From positions 183,749,386 to 183,813,385 of the forward strand of contig CM039462.1 of the NCBI GenBank assembly GCA_022414725.1: 64,000 nt of DNA. The letters are read 5' to 3'. Positions 21,801-32,365 of this stretch are shown here, one piece after another. The position numbers were made by a program, and so were the translations under genes. The DNA is from Microglena sp. YARC (lineage: Eukaryota > Chlorophyta > Chlorophyceae > Chlamydomonadales > Chlamydomonadaceae). Within the stretch, counting starts at the first letter, position 1. The number at the start of each line of letters is the position of its first letter. The notes below the pieces were generated by a model that was not told the DNA's origin, did no database searches, and saw only the letters and a program-made list of their open reading frames with translations.

Positions 21801-24800
21801 CACGTTCAGCTCATTACATTTGTAGTCCAGCAGGGCACGAATATTTAGTATTATGCACGTTCCGCATATTACATTTGTAATCCAGTAGGGCACCAGGATA
21901 GGGTAACATCATCACCACCACCACCACCACCATCACCACCGGCACCATCATCATCATCATCATCATCACCAACAACATCACCACCATCATTTCACCACCA
22001 CCAACATCACCAACATCAGCTTCCCCCTGCTGCGAATTCCATCATCATCACCAACACCATAACCACCATCACAACCATCAGCTTTCCCCTGATTTGATAC
22101 CCACCATCATCACCACCACCATCACCACCATCAGCTTCTCCCTGCTGCGAATCCCATCATCATCACCACCATCACCGCCATCACCGCCATCAGCTTCCCC
22201 CTGCTGCGAATCCCATCATCATTACCACCGCCATCACCACCATCAGCTTCCTCCTGCTGTGCATCCCATCACCATCACCACCACCATCACCACCATCACC
22301 ACCATCAGCTTCCCCCTGCTGTGCATCCCATCATCATCACCACCACCATCACCACCATCAGCTTCCCCCTGCTGTGCATCCCATCATCATCACCACCACC
22401 ATCACCACCATCACCGCCATCAGCTTCCCCCTGCTGTGCATCCCATCATCATTACCACCACCATCACCACCATCACCGCCATCAGCTTCCCCCTGCTGTG
22501 CATCCCATCATCATTACCACCACCATCACCACCATCACCGCCATCAGCTTCCCCCTGCTGTGCATCCCATCATCATCACCACCACCATCACCACCATCAC
22601 CACCATCAGCTTCCCCCTGCTGTGCATCCCATCATCATTACCACCGCCATCACCGCCGCTGTGCATCCATCATCACACCACCATCACCGCCATCAGCTTC
22701 CCCCTGCTGTGCATCCCATCATCATTACCACCACCATCACCACCATCACCGCCATCAGCTTCCCCCTGCTGTGCATCCCATCATCATTACCACCACCATC
22801 ACCACCATCACCGCCATCAGCTTCCCCCTGCTGTGCATCCCATCATCATTACCACCACCATCACCACCATCACCGCCATCAGCTTCCCCCTGCTGTGCAT
22901 CCCATCATCATTACCACCACCATCACCACCATCACCGCCATCAGCTTCCCCCTGCTGTGCATCCCATCATCATTACCACCACCATCACCGCCATCAGCTT
23001 CCCCCTGCTGTGCATCCCATCATCATTACCACCACCATCACCACCATCACCCCATCAGCTTCCCCTGCTGTGCATCCCATCATCATTACCACCACCATCA
23101 CCACCATCACCGCCATCAGCTTCCCCTGCTGTGCATCCCATCATCATTACCACCACCATCACCACCATCACCGCCATCAGCTTCCCCCTGCTGTGCATCC
23201 CATCATCATTACCACCACCATCACCACCATCACCGCCATAAGCTTCCCCCTGCTGTGCATCCCATCATCATTACCACCACCATCACCACCATCACCGCCA
23301 TCAGCTTCCCCCTGCTGTGCATCCCATCATCATTACCACCACCATCACCACCATCACCGCCATCAGCTTCCCCCTGCTGTGCATCCCATCATCATTACCA
23401 CCACCATCACCACCATCACCACCATCAGCTTCCCCCTGCTGTGCATCCCATCATCATCACCACCATCACCGCCATCAGCTTCCCCCTGCTGTGCATCCCA
23501 TCATCATTACCACCACCATCACCGCCATCAGCTTCCCCCTGCTGTGCATCCCATCATCATTACCACCACCATCACCACCATCACCACCATCAGCTTCCCC
23601 CTGCTGTGCATCCCATCATTATCACCACCATCACCGCCATCAGCTTCCCCCTGCTGTGCATCCCATCATCATTACCACCACCATTACCACCACCACCACC
23701 ATCACCACCATCATCATCACCACCATCACCACCATCAGCTTCCCCCTGCTGTGCATCCCATCATCATCACCACCACCATCACTGCATCAGCTTCCCCCTG
23801 CTGCGAATCCCATCATCATCACCACCACCATCACTGCATCATCTTCCACATGCTGTTCATCCCACTGTCATCATCACCACCAGTGCTGCTGTAAATCCCT
23901 CGCGCAGGTCAGCCTAGACGCTGAGGCCATCCGAGATGAGAAGGTTAAGGTGCTCAGAAGCATGGATGTAGTGAAGCTGGAGGACGTGGTGATGGGGCAG
24001 TACAGGGGTCGTGAGCAGAAGAACGGTACCTCCCTCCCTGGATGTGAGTTTGCTGACGTGTCAGGCTTCAACTTTTCGGTCGGTTGGACGCACAGACAGA
24101 CAAATGGGTTACCCTGGGGGCTCCGCCAAAAAAACGAGTTCGGAATTATTGGGCCAGGGTTGGGTGAACTAAAAAAGGGAAACAGATTGGTCCTTCATTA
24201 GGGGCATACATTACCTCCCTCCCTGGATGTGAGATTGAATGTTCTTTGTGATCACCATGCATTTGTCTTTTATCCCAAGACTGTTTACATGGTTATTTAT
24301 GGGGTAATCAAAGCTGTAGCCAAAAGGACAAGAGTAACAGGTCCTATGCAGCGCCACAAGCGACGCGGAAAAGTGTGTTGGTATCGGAAGCCAGTTAGTT
24401 ATGAGACAGTTGGCTGACGTGCCAGGCTTCAATATTTTGGCCGGTCGGACGCACAGACGGACAAATCGGTAACCCTGGGGGCTCCCGCCTTCCATAAGGG
24501 GGGGCTCGGCCAAAAAAACGAATTTGGAATTATTGGGGCAGGGTTGGGTGAACTTAAGAGGGAAACAGATTGATCCTTTATTAGGGGCATACATTACCTA
24601 CCTCCCAACATGGATGAGAGTTGGAATGTTCTTTGTGATGTTGATCTGCTGCAATATTGCCTGTCTTTCTCTGAGAATTTGTTGGAAGGCCCCTCTTGGA
24701 TGGGGCTGTAGAGCGGGCTTGGGTCTTGGGCCGATGGCCTGTCGATGACTATGTAATGTAATAGAGGGTAACAGGTTGATCCTTCATTAGATTCTTCAGT

Positions 24801-27800
24801 ATATACATCCTTCATATTGGATTGATCCTATATTAGATCCTTCATTATATACATCCTTCATATTGGATTGATCCTTCATTATTAGATCCTTCATTAGCTA
24901 CAGCCTTCATATTGGATTGGCCCAAAGGTTGATACGGATAGAAACCTCAAAAGGTCGATACGGATAGCAAACTATAGCAAAGCCAAGGAAGCTATTTTAG
25001 TGAATCGTGTGAATAAGATAAGATAAGATAAGAGCAGAGACAGGCCCTTTTATATTAACAAAGGGTGCTATTAGCAACAGATGTTTTATCTTAAGTAAAA
25101 GACCTTTTTACTAAGCTGACGCATGTTATTATTAGAGATTACTTCCAAAAGGGGGATCCTGCCACAATAGGTTCGGATCCCTTGGACTTGGAGTGGCTCT
25201 CTATTCTAGTTTGATTGTTTTCCCGATTAGCTGTCTTCATTATATCCTTCGTTAGATGCAGCCAGCTTCTCACTCATCTATGTACTCATTCATTGCTCGA
25301 GTGCATATTTGGACGATAACACTGCGCCCAAGGGCAGCTTGACCTCATAACGATGCACATTCGTAACCCCTACACAAACACTTAGGCCTATCATCACCCC
25401 CACATTGACACATTACTCCATCACTAGGAGCATAGATGCAGCAAGTTTTTATATTAGCTTTAGGTAGTCCATAAGGTTTGGCGACCGCGTCTTTATTTTA
25501 TTTTCTTTTCTTTTCTCCAAGGTTCTATACGCCGGGAATCAATCTTGGATTGATCCTTCATCAGATCCTTCATTATATAAATGCAGCGATTCACTCATCC
25601 ATGTCCTCATCCATTGCTCTTGTACAGATTTGGACGACGAGACTGTGCCCAAGGGCAGCGTGACCCCAACATTTACAGCTGTAGCGATGCACATTCGTAA
25701 CCCCCGCTGGGATGGAGTGCCATTCTTGCTAAAGGCCGGTAAGGCCTTGAACACTAGACGTGCTGAGATCAGGGTTCAGTTCAGGTGAGTTGGGCTGAGA
25801 TAGGAAGAAGGGTGTTTGCAAGCGCTGTCTTGGGTTTGTATATGTCATGAGTTGTGAACGTCTTGGATTGTATTTATGTCATGGGTTGTGTATGTCTTGG
25901 ATTGTATTTATGTCATGGGTTGTGTATGTCTTGGATTGTGTTTCTGTCATGGGTTATGCACGTCTTGGATTGTATGTTTGTCATGGGTTGTGTATGTCTT
26001 GGGTTGTATGTATGTCATGGGCTGTGCATGTCTTGGATTGTGTATGTTGCTAACGAGTCCGTTGGCTCAGTCTAGCCGCAAGCACACAAGGAGTTCAGTA
26101 GGGCAGCAGTAAATGTAACCATCATCATGGCCATCATTGTCGTCAACGCAAGCGGAACCACTGCCTTCTCCCCTAATTCAATCAACCTCCTCCTCCTTCT
26201 CCTTGCCTACTTTCCTAATTAAACCAACCTCCTCCTCCCACGTCTCCTTGCCTAATTTCCTAATTCAGCCAACCTCCTCCCTCGTCTCCTCGCCTACTTT
26301 CAGAAACGTACCCGGCAGCATTTACAGGCACAAGTTTGGCCCCAACTTCGATTCGTCCACCAATGAGCTAGCCATTCACTGCATTCACCCCTAATTCAAC
26401 CAACCTCCTCCCATCCCCCGTCTCCTTGCCTACTTTCAGAGACGTACCCGGCAGCATTTACAGGCACAAGTTTGGCCCTAACTTTGATTCGTCCACCAAC
26501 GAGCTGGTCATTCGTATCCAGCCCGAGGAGTCCATCTACTTGAAAATCAACAACAAGATCCCTGGCCTGGGCCTGCGACTAGACCAGACCCGTTTGGACC
26601 TACAATACCAGACGGCGTATAAGAAAGAACTCCCTGATGCGTACGAGCGATTGCTGCTAGATGTTGTGAACGGAGACAAGAGGCTGTTCATCCGAGCCGA
26701 CGAGTTGGAACAGGCCTGGAAGCTCTTCACCCCTGTGTTGCATGAGATCGACGAGAAGAGGGTGAGTCAGGGATGGGTGTGTGTGTGTGGGGGGGGGGGA
26801 GAGGAGTCCAACAAAAAAGTGTAGGGTTGAAGTAGGTGTTTGATTTGACACCACATTCTTCACGCTTAATGGGGTGTTCTCGTTCCAACCTGGGAATAGG
26901 AGTCAAGGAACAGGTTGTTGAGGTGCAGGTTGTGGCGTTGCGATGGGGAGGGGTGGGGGGTGGAGGGGGTAAAGAGGAAGGTGTTGGTTGAGGCGCTGCA
27001 AGGGGAAGGGGGGGAGAGGGGAACGGGCGGGAGTGGTGCTTGAGGGTGACGATGCTGGTGGTGGTGTTTTTGGGGGGGGGGGGGGGTAAAAAGGAAGGGG
27101 CAGGAGTGGTTCTTGAGGGAGGGACGAGAGAGGGGGCATGGCAGGTGCAGAACAGGCTGTTCTGGGCATTTGTTTTCACGAACGGTTTGGGTGGGTGGTG
27201 GTGGTGGTGGAATAAGTGACCTGTTATCCCACTGTGGCACTGTGCTACATACATCTATATATATGTAGACATACAGGGATTTTACGCAAGCTTTTCGCGG
27301 TGAGGGATCCGAAACCACGCGACGCCTCCGAAACCACGCGACGACTGTACGACTTACTTCTCTCTTCCTCCCTCAAACTTCAGTTTCCAAACAAACCAGA
27401 CCAGCTACTCAACCACACTAATTCTCCACCTCTTCTAAGCTCACCACTGCGCTTCTCTGCACTTCGCTGCACCTCGCTGCGCTTTTCCGCATTACTCCCT
27501 TTCCACAAAGCCCTACCATTTACGCAACACAAGCCTATTCCGCTGTCGTAATCTTCCTTCCGCATCCATGCCTCAAACAAAAATCATGTAATTTCAATCC
27601 TTTGTCGTTTGTTTCGTTCTTCGCGATGAATTCACACATGGCGCTTAGGCTCATCGTCTACAATCTATTGCTTCTGGAGGCCACTATGCTACCGCACTAG
27701 CTACCAATTTTTGATGCACGGAGGGCAGCAAATTCTGCAACTCATCGAGCAAGGCGACCTCTTGAGGCCGACGAGGACAGAAGCCATGCCAACCAGCGTC

Positions 27801-29295
27801 GACGTTCAGCCGATGCTGCTGATCATCGATGATTTATCTCTCCGCCTGCGAGCCTTGCCACCATTCATATCACGCATGCGCTCTTTAGCTTTTCCATCGC
27901 ATCGCATTTGTTCGGTTTGCAGAGAGTTGTTGCAAGTTATTAATTTGACGTTCTTCACATCGTCTTGGGCATTCCTTCCATCTGCGTGCTAACGCGCTTG
28001 CGGCGCTCATCCCATCTTCCTAAAACGTTTGCTTCTTGAGACCTCCATGATACCGCAGCAGCAACCTTTTTTAGATAGCAGGAGGGCTGCAAGGCAGTGT
28101 GCTATGGTTCTAGCCAGAACGACGAAGAAAGGAACTGTGCTAATCAGCATCGACGTTTAGCCGTTGCTGCTGTCCCAAGGCGGTGCGCGGCAGACATCCA
28201 GCCCAGGCGTGAAGCTCATGTTACCAGGATTTGTCTGGCCAACCCCACATCTTTAAATCCTGCCTGGGTAAACTTGCAAGAACAAGCCTCATGCATGTAG
28301 CTTTGCGATTGGGCATGGCATTGGGCATCATTTTTCTCGTCGAGTTTGGTATCGCGCGCACGTTCGGGGGGCAGATAGGGGATTATGTGAGATAATCGTG
28401 GTGCATGGGGGGGGGGGAGGTGGGTTCAGAGAATGGGGGGGGGGGGGGGGGAGAGGGAAGGGGAGGGGGTCAGAAGGGAGGTGGAGGCATGGAGGTAGGG
28501 TCAAGCGTAAGAAAGCAGGGGAGGGGGAGAGATGGAGGGAGGGTGTAGAGAAAGTAGAGGAGGATAGGAAGCAGAAAAGAGGGAGGGGGTAGGAAGGAGG
28601 ACACATGGAGGGAGGGGGGAAGAAGGAGGAAGGGTGGGGGGGCAGGTAGGGGTGGCCACTGGCCACACGGGCAATGTACTAGTACATACAAACATACATA
28701 CATACATACATACATACATACATACATACATACGTACATACATACATACATACATACACACATACATACATACATACACGCACACATACATACATACAAA
28801 CATACATACATACATACATACATACATGCTTAATTTCAAGTTTATCACTGACAACATCTTCTTGCCCCACTGTTCTATGTACACACATCGTACATACGTA
28901 ACCAAAGTTGTCACTGACCACAACTTCTTCTCCCACTGTTCTTTACACATACATCCTATATCAGACATATGTCTAACGAAAGTTGTCACTGACCACAACT
29001 TATTATTTCACTGTGCTGTATACAAACAGCATACATTGATACATATGTCTAACCTAAGTTGTCACAGACCACACCTTCTTATCCCACTGCGCTACGTACA
29101 TACTTATATACATACTTCATACTTAGTAGTTCACACTTGCGTCATCCCAAGTTTATCACTGCCCACAATTTCTTATCATGTCAACAGGTTCCCCCTGAGA
29201 CATACCCCTACGGAAGCCGAGGCCCCGTTGGATCCCACTACCTTGCGGCCAAGTACAATGTGCGATGGGGTGACTTGAACGAAGACGACGCATAA
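15808..29295 (+). CDS. G6PD: Plastid glucose-6-phosphate 1-dehydrogenase, ten exons
   Basis: Exons: 15808-15997, 16264-16346, 17888-18010, 18952-19046, 19630-19999, 21258-21452, 23908-24043, 25628-25784, 26440-26761 and 29188-29295 (TAA). They sum to 1779 nt (592 residues), and all nine GT-AG junctions keep phase. Exon 1 encodes a Ser/Arg/Ala-rich transit peptide. The Rossmann motif [10 protein letters not shown] follows at ~106, then EKPFGRD and the catalytic RIDHYLGKE (~275). Next come [12 protein letters not shown], the [11 protein letters not shown] coenzyme-site region, [10 protein letters not shown] and the conserved C-terminal [10 protein letters not shown]. The enzyme oxidises glucose-6-phosphate to 6-phosphogluconolactone with NADP+, feeding plastid NADPH and pentoses; plant plastid forms are redox regulated (established). 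Exon 2 is the least conserved part but is the only choice found that gives a good donor and phase. TGTAA at 29328 may be the poly(A) signal. Introns are 0.3-2.5 kb and full of duplicated exon edges. Confidence 0.93.
17700..17880. repeat. C-rich/(CACCC)n tract with duplicated segment before G6PDH exon 3
   Basis: The block beginning AGACAAGCCCCCCCC with CACCCACC repeats occurs twice (about 17735-17800 and 17825-17870), separated by (AC)n. The second copy runs up to the exon 3 acceptor. Confidence 0.75.
18062..18124 (-). repeat. Dispersed short element D, copy 1
   Basis: A ~60-bp sequence with GGGGCCAGCCCG and CACTGGGGCCAACCACC. Other copies are 19458-19520 (+), 19540-19600 (+), 21514-21575 (-) and 61089-61148 (+). 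In plus orientation it reads GGTTGGCCCCAGTGCAAGC and later CGCCACGTAATA. Four of the five are in G6PDH introns and one in the LHC-like gene intron. Confidence 0.6.
18724..18895. repeat. Short array of the TTTCAGGCTA decamer in a G6PDH intron
   Basis: About fifteen degenerate copies of the decamer that builds the 320-2690 satellite, in the same orientation, lie ~60 bp before exon 4. This is a second, independent location of that repeat family. Confidence 0.8.
19021..19410 (+). repeat. Tandem decoy copies of the G6PDH exon 4 3' edge
   Basis: The authentic edge (19021-19050, CTCACCTGCCGCATTGATGC then CGGTGCGTG) is followed by three copies at about 19141, 19261 and 19381, period ~120 bp. Each has ~28 bp of exon, the donor region and ~90 bp of intron (CTGGTTAGGACC, TTGACTAATTCC). 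The first decoy keeps the donor CGGTGCGTGATC; the later two drift to GTGTGTG. Confidence 0.92.
20000..20715 (+). repeat. Five tandem decoy copies of the G6PDH exon 5 3' edge
   Basis: The end of exon 5 (GGCTTGGCTGAGCATCTGA to GAGAACCTG|GTGATT) is repeated with copy starts near 20056, 20205, 20346, 20489 and 20630, period ~143 bp. Decoys carry missense changes (HYLGKE becomes HNLGKE) or stops. Four decoy donors read GTGAGT and the last GTGAGA, which fit the consensus better than the authentic GTGATT. Confidence 0.93.
20760..20895. repeat. (CATC)n/(TATC)n microsatellite in G6PDH intron 5
   Basis: CATCCATCTATATCCATC-type repeats, about 100 bp, between the exon 5 and exon 6 decoy arrays. Confidence 0.8.
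20936..21220 (+). repeat. Three decoy copies of the G6PDH exon 6 5' edge
   Basis: Copies of the acceptor plus first exon bases precede the real acceptor (21257). They start at 20936 (short), 21058 and 21150. The two longer ones keep an ACACAG acceptor and ~55 bp of exon through CCCCTCTGGAACT..CAGTACATC, then diverge. All lie in the same orientation and are separated by CCACC-rich intron sequence. Confidence 0.93.
21905..23880. repeat. 62-bp minisatellite in G6PDH intron 6
   Basis: About 30 units of CAGCTTCCCCCTGCTGTGCA followed by TCCCATCATCATTACC and a CAC/CAT/CGC triplet tail; 53-bp variants lack one CACCACCAT. As 62 is not a multiple of three, the same array is open in all three plus frames, giving spurious His/Pro/Ile-rich frames of up to 607 codons. 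It ends ~30 bp before the exon 7 acceptor. Confidence 0.93.
24030..24620 (+). repeat. Tandem duplication covering the G6PDH exon 7 3' edge and intron
   Basis: The edge CCTCCCTCCCTGGAT|GTGAG recurs at 24214 (close) and 24600 (degenerate). The following intron segment, with TTC.ACTTTTCGGTCGGT, GGACGCACAGAC and ATTATTGGG.CAGGGTTGGG, is present at 24062-24200 and 24415-24590. The duplication period alternates ~190/380 bp. Confidence 0.85.
24775..24915. repeat. ~45-bp minisatellite in G6PDH intron 7
   Basis: Three to four units of TTGGATTGATCCTTCATTA plus GATCCTTCATTATATACAT. A related unit lies at 25545-25580, just upstream of exon 8. Confidence 0.8.
25230..25375 (+). repeat. Decoy copy of the G6PDH exon 8 5' edge and its upstream intron
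   Basis: The segment 25245-25370 matches 25570-25705, including CTCATCCATTGCTC-like intron, the TTTGGACGA..A.ACTG exon start, CCCAAGGGCAGC and ATGCACATTCGTAACCCC. The decoy has lost the CAG acceptor (it reads GTGCAT) and has an internal ~15-bp deletion, so it is unlikely to be spliced. Confidence 0.9.
25845..26050. repeat. 34-bp minisatellite in G6PDH intron 8
   Basis: About six units of GTCATGGGTTGTGTATGTCT plus TGGATTGTATTTAT. The 34-bp period makes all three plus frames open with a 34-residue repeat; none is a gene. Confidence 0.88.
26160..26400 (+). repeat. Decoy copy of the G6PDH exon 9 5' edge
   Basis: The sequence 26282-26365 duplicates 26418-26510: the same pyrimidine tract, a TACTTTCAG acceptor, and ~75 bp of exon coding the same residues ([20 protein letters not shown], with N for D just before it). 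The copy then diverges and hits a stop at 26391. Upstream CCAACCTCCTCC blocks are repeated four times. Both acceptors look equally usable. Confidence 0.92.
27640..28230. repeat. Diverged ~370-bp tandem duplication in G6PDH intron 9
   Basis: Two units starting near 27665 (TTGCTTCTGGAGGCC) and 28030 (TTGCTTCTTGAGACC) share CTACCGCA, GCACGGAGGGCAGCAA-like and CAGC.TCGACGTT blocks. The surrounding intron (26762-29187) otherwise holds C/G-rich tracts and no exon that I can support. Confidence 0.5.
28395..28660. repeat. Polypurine (G/A) tract in G6PDH intron 9
   Basis: About 265 bp of G and A with homopolymer G runs near 28407 and 28436. It is the mirror of the polypyrimidine tract at 3365-4040. 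Confidence 0.85.
28680..28830. repeat. (CATA)n microsatellite
   Basis: Roughly 35 CATA units with a few substitutions. The [12 protein letters not shown] frames are artefacts. Confidence 0.92.
28830..29187 (+). repeat. ~85-bp tandem array running into the G6PDH exon 10 acceptor
   Basis: Five units containing AAGTT(T/G)(A/T)TCACTGACCACAA and CTTCTT.(T/C)CCCACTG lie at about 28838, 28906, 28980, 29055 and 29149. The last one ends in the authentic GTCAACAG acceptor at 29187, so the acceptor tract itself is one unit of the array. Confidence 0.8.
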
Positions 29296-30951
29296 GTCCT
29301 TTCATCATCCTGTGGCTACCCCTGGACTGTAACATTACATTACATTGTCATCGACGGGCCATTGTTGGCCCCAAGACAAGCCCGCTCCTCAAAATCTGGG
29401 AGGGGTCTTCCAACAAGTACTCAGAAAAAGAAAGGCACTAATGCAGCATGCAAGCATTATTATCAGCAGTAATTCCAGACAAACAAGAAATGGACGCATG
29501 AGTTATTCGCTCACAAAGTCCGGACGTGGGAAGTTCGGACGTTGTTCGCTCACTAAGTCCGGACATCGGAAGTAGATAGCTAGTGCTGCTGCTGCATGTT
29601 TGCTGTATGTGCATGTTTCATCCTGCATATTGTGTGCTGCTGCTGCATGTTGTGTGCTGTATGTGCATGTGTGCTGCTGCTGCTGCTGCATAGTGTGTGC
29701 TTTATGCTGTGTGTACATGTGCGCTGCTGCCTGTTGCATGCAGCAGCTCTAGCCTCATTGTTTGCCAGCAAATGCAATGCCAGCAAATAGCTTGCTTACA
29801 TAAGCTGCGTTACATATACATGTCTTCAGGCACACTTACATTTGCCGGCTCTGCTAGTTAATAGCTTACACATGTGTGGGGCTTTAGCCCCCACCAGACC
29901 CCACCACCCACCAGACCCCACCACCCCACCCCTTCTCCAAGGGTGCTAACTTGCAAATTCTGCACAGCTTGGTAAAGGGTGATAGCTAGATTATACATAG
30001 GATTGGATTGTTATATGTTTTTTTGTAGGCACCACACTGTCTCCCAATTGCATGTCCCTGAGTGATACCCGCCGAAGCCAGGGAGCATACGAAGCGTAAT
30101 AGATAGTTTAAATGCTTGTCCAGGTGTTACACAGGATTACTAGTTAGCACGAGATGATCTTCATTGTTCGAGGTTGGGCAAGTCCCTTTGGCCTATTTGG
30201 CTATCCCTTGACTGTATCATACATGCACAACTGGCAGGTGCGGGTGGTGGTGATATTGATGATGGTGTTGATAGAGCCAGGGGTCTGTAGCCAGAGAGGT
30301 CCTGGTACGAACACCATATGAGTGCTATGTTTGCTTCAAATGCGATCTTATATTTGACTCTGGGTAAGCTAGTACCGCCCATATCAATAGGCGAGATATG
30401 TATTAAAAAGTTCGAATTATTATGCCTACAATCTATGTGCGATGAAGGAAGCCGTCAACCGTTCAAGCATTTGTTTGTGCCTGAATTTGTAATTATATAC
30501 AGTGCGGCAGTGTTAGTGTGTCGCTCAATTGTGTGTGTATATGCTCTTACCGCGGCTTGTTCAAAACGCTGCGTCGCAGATAAGGATTTTAGAGGGGCCA
30601 TTGCTTCTCAGATGCAGATCTTGGGGTAGTTGATTGGTTGATAACTAGGATTCGATTGGTATGGACGAACTTGTGGGTTGCTAAAAATACCTCGGTATTC
30701 GTCTGCCAAGCATATAATTGAAATTGTTACATCCGTGTAATGCAGTCACTCACAGGACGTGAAATTAAGGACACCACAGCGTAAAACTAAGCATAATACA
30801 TATATGTAGGGACCGGCATATGATGTTGACCTAAGACGGGTATAATACCATATGATATCATACAAATTGCATCATATGGTATTGTATATAACTGGTAACT
30901 TTAGCCTAGCCAGACTGCCGGCATCATATGATGACATGATATCATATCATA
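29296..30951. other. Transposon-rich intergenic DNA downstream of G6PDH
   Basis: Begins with the tail of element C (29308-29335) and a dispersed segment shared with 58935-59060 (GGCCATTGTTGG, CAAGCCC.CTCCTCAA). A repeated GTCCGGAC word lies at 29519-29575, GCTGCTGCATG repeats at 29580-29745, element C at 30168-30225, an element E fragment at 30558-30625, and a segment shared with 37387-37460 (GAAATTGTTACATCCG) at 30719-30790. No gene can be supported. Confidence 0.5.
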
Positions 30952-31835
30952 TAGGGCTGTCAATACCGTACGGTATTTTCAATTACCGTACGATATATCG
31001 TGATGATATACCGTACGGTATCGATACCGTACGGTATTTTTATACCCTTTTTTGGGGAAATCAGTACAAGACCAAGGGGATATAACAGGAAATACCGCTT
31101 ACACGTCCATACACTTAAAATCAAGTCAAATGAACCAATACTGAGGGAGTTAGAAAAACACGGTAATATCGTGGCCTATTACCGTACGATATACCGTGAT
31201 ATATCGTACGTTACGCGGAATACTGAATTCCTTACCCAGAATCAGGTGCTCCTGACGAGAATCAAACCCCCGACCTGCCATGTGTAAGATGTTTTCGTTG
31301 ACCGATTTGGACCGAACACGATATATATTTTACGGTAAACTCGATACATTGTGTTTACAGTACGATGGATCCCAAAAATACCGTACGCCTCGGCGCTGTT
31401 AACAGATGTTCTCTCGAGAACATCTGTTAAAATTGGAGCGATACAGAGAAGGTACGACCGTACCGGCATGGTTGAACCGGCTCCAGATTACCCTAGTCCT
31501 GTACGGTAGCGAGCTTCATTTTTACCCAGTCTGGAGGGCGGTATAGTCCAGATCCCGTTAGGTAGAGCTTACGCTAAACTGGAGAAGTTCGATCCCCACT
31601 GCCGGAAGTCAGTGGCGTTCGGAGTCCGTTCTTTCGGGGGCGGTGGTGTTTCCACTACCAGGATAAGTGGCCATTGCAATCTTTCTTTTCTTTTCTGCTG
31701 TTCAGTCTCGGCATTGATTTTTGCTGAGTATGTAACTATATCCTCTCTCTGTACGCAGGAACTTTATTACCGTACGATATATTGTACGGTACACGGAAAA
31801 ATAAATACCGGGCGATATAAAGCTTGACAGCCCTA
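30952..31835 (+). mobile_element. hAT-type non-autonomous DNA transposon with 8-bp TSD
   Basis: The 884-bp element begins TAGGGCTGTCAA and ends TTGACAGCCCTA, perfect 12-bp terminal inverted repeats. Both flanks carry the 8-bp duplication ATATCATA (30944-30951 and 31836-31843); TIR form and 8-bp TSD are hallmarks of the hAT superfamily (established). Both ends are packed with self-complementary ATACCGTACGGTAT-like words. There is no transposase. The middle holds two tRNA-like stretches: minus strand ~31320-31245 (A-box- and B-box-like, CTTACAC loop, tRNA-Val-like) and plus strand ~31525-31605 (GTTCGATCCCC B box). A related left end lies at 48834. Confidence 0.85.
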
Positions 31836-32143
31836 ATATCATATCAAATTGACGTTCCCTCCATATATGCAGTTCTTGGAGTCCTCCTGAACACCCCTGC
31901 TTTGAACTTGAACTTGGTTACATGCCTCCAGCCAGCAATTTGGCTGCTCGCCGTCTTCGACAGTAAAAAACAACAAGCAATGGAGACGTTTGAATTTTAA
32001 GACATACTCCCGTAGTTGTGACTCTGAAGAGACTCCCAAATTCCACTTCTGGGCATAGGGCTGCAAGATATACAATGTGTATGTCCTAATCCTTGTTATA
32101 CTCACTGGGTAGAAGAAAGGAGTCATAGTAACTTATTAAATAA

Positions 32144-32365
32144 TACTATAATAGGGATGATATTAAACGCATAGCAAGACTACGTCCTCGATCTCACGAC
32201 TTAAATGTTGAATCAGAAAGGAATTCATCTCGTTCTGGCAGAATTTGCAAGTGCTGTAATACGGTGGTTGACGGCAGAAGAGTGGTCGAAGATGAAATGC
32301 ATCTCATATTACAATGCCCGTTCTACGCTGAGGATAGTTGTTTTTTGTTGAGAAATGAAAAATGA
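32144..32365 (+). pseudogene. LINE-type retrotransposon fragment (C-terminal Cys/His motif)
   Basis: A 73-codon open stretch encodes a C-terminal pattern typical of non-LTR element proteins: KRIARLRPRSHDLN, then CKCC, a charged linker, and EDEMHLILQCPFYAE, a C-C-H-C zinc-binding arrangement followed by CP.Y. A stop precedes it and TGA ends it. No reverse transcriptase core is nearby, so this is a 5'-truncated remnant, as is common for LINEs. Confidence 0.6.

Noticed and set aside
22094..23917. Open frames of 607, 506 and 306 codons (His/Pro/Ile-rich)
   Set aside because: They are the 62-bp minisatellite in a G6PDH intron, open in three frames because the unit has no stops; no initiation context or domain.
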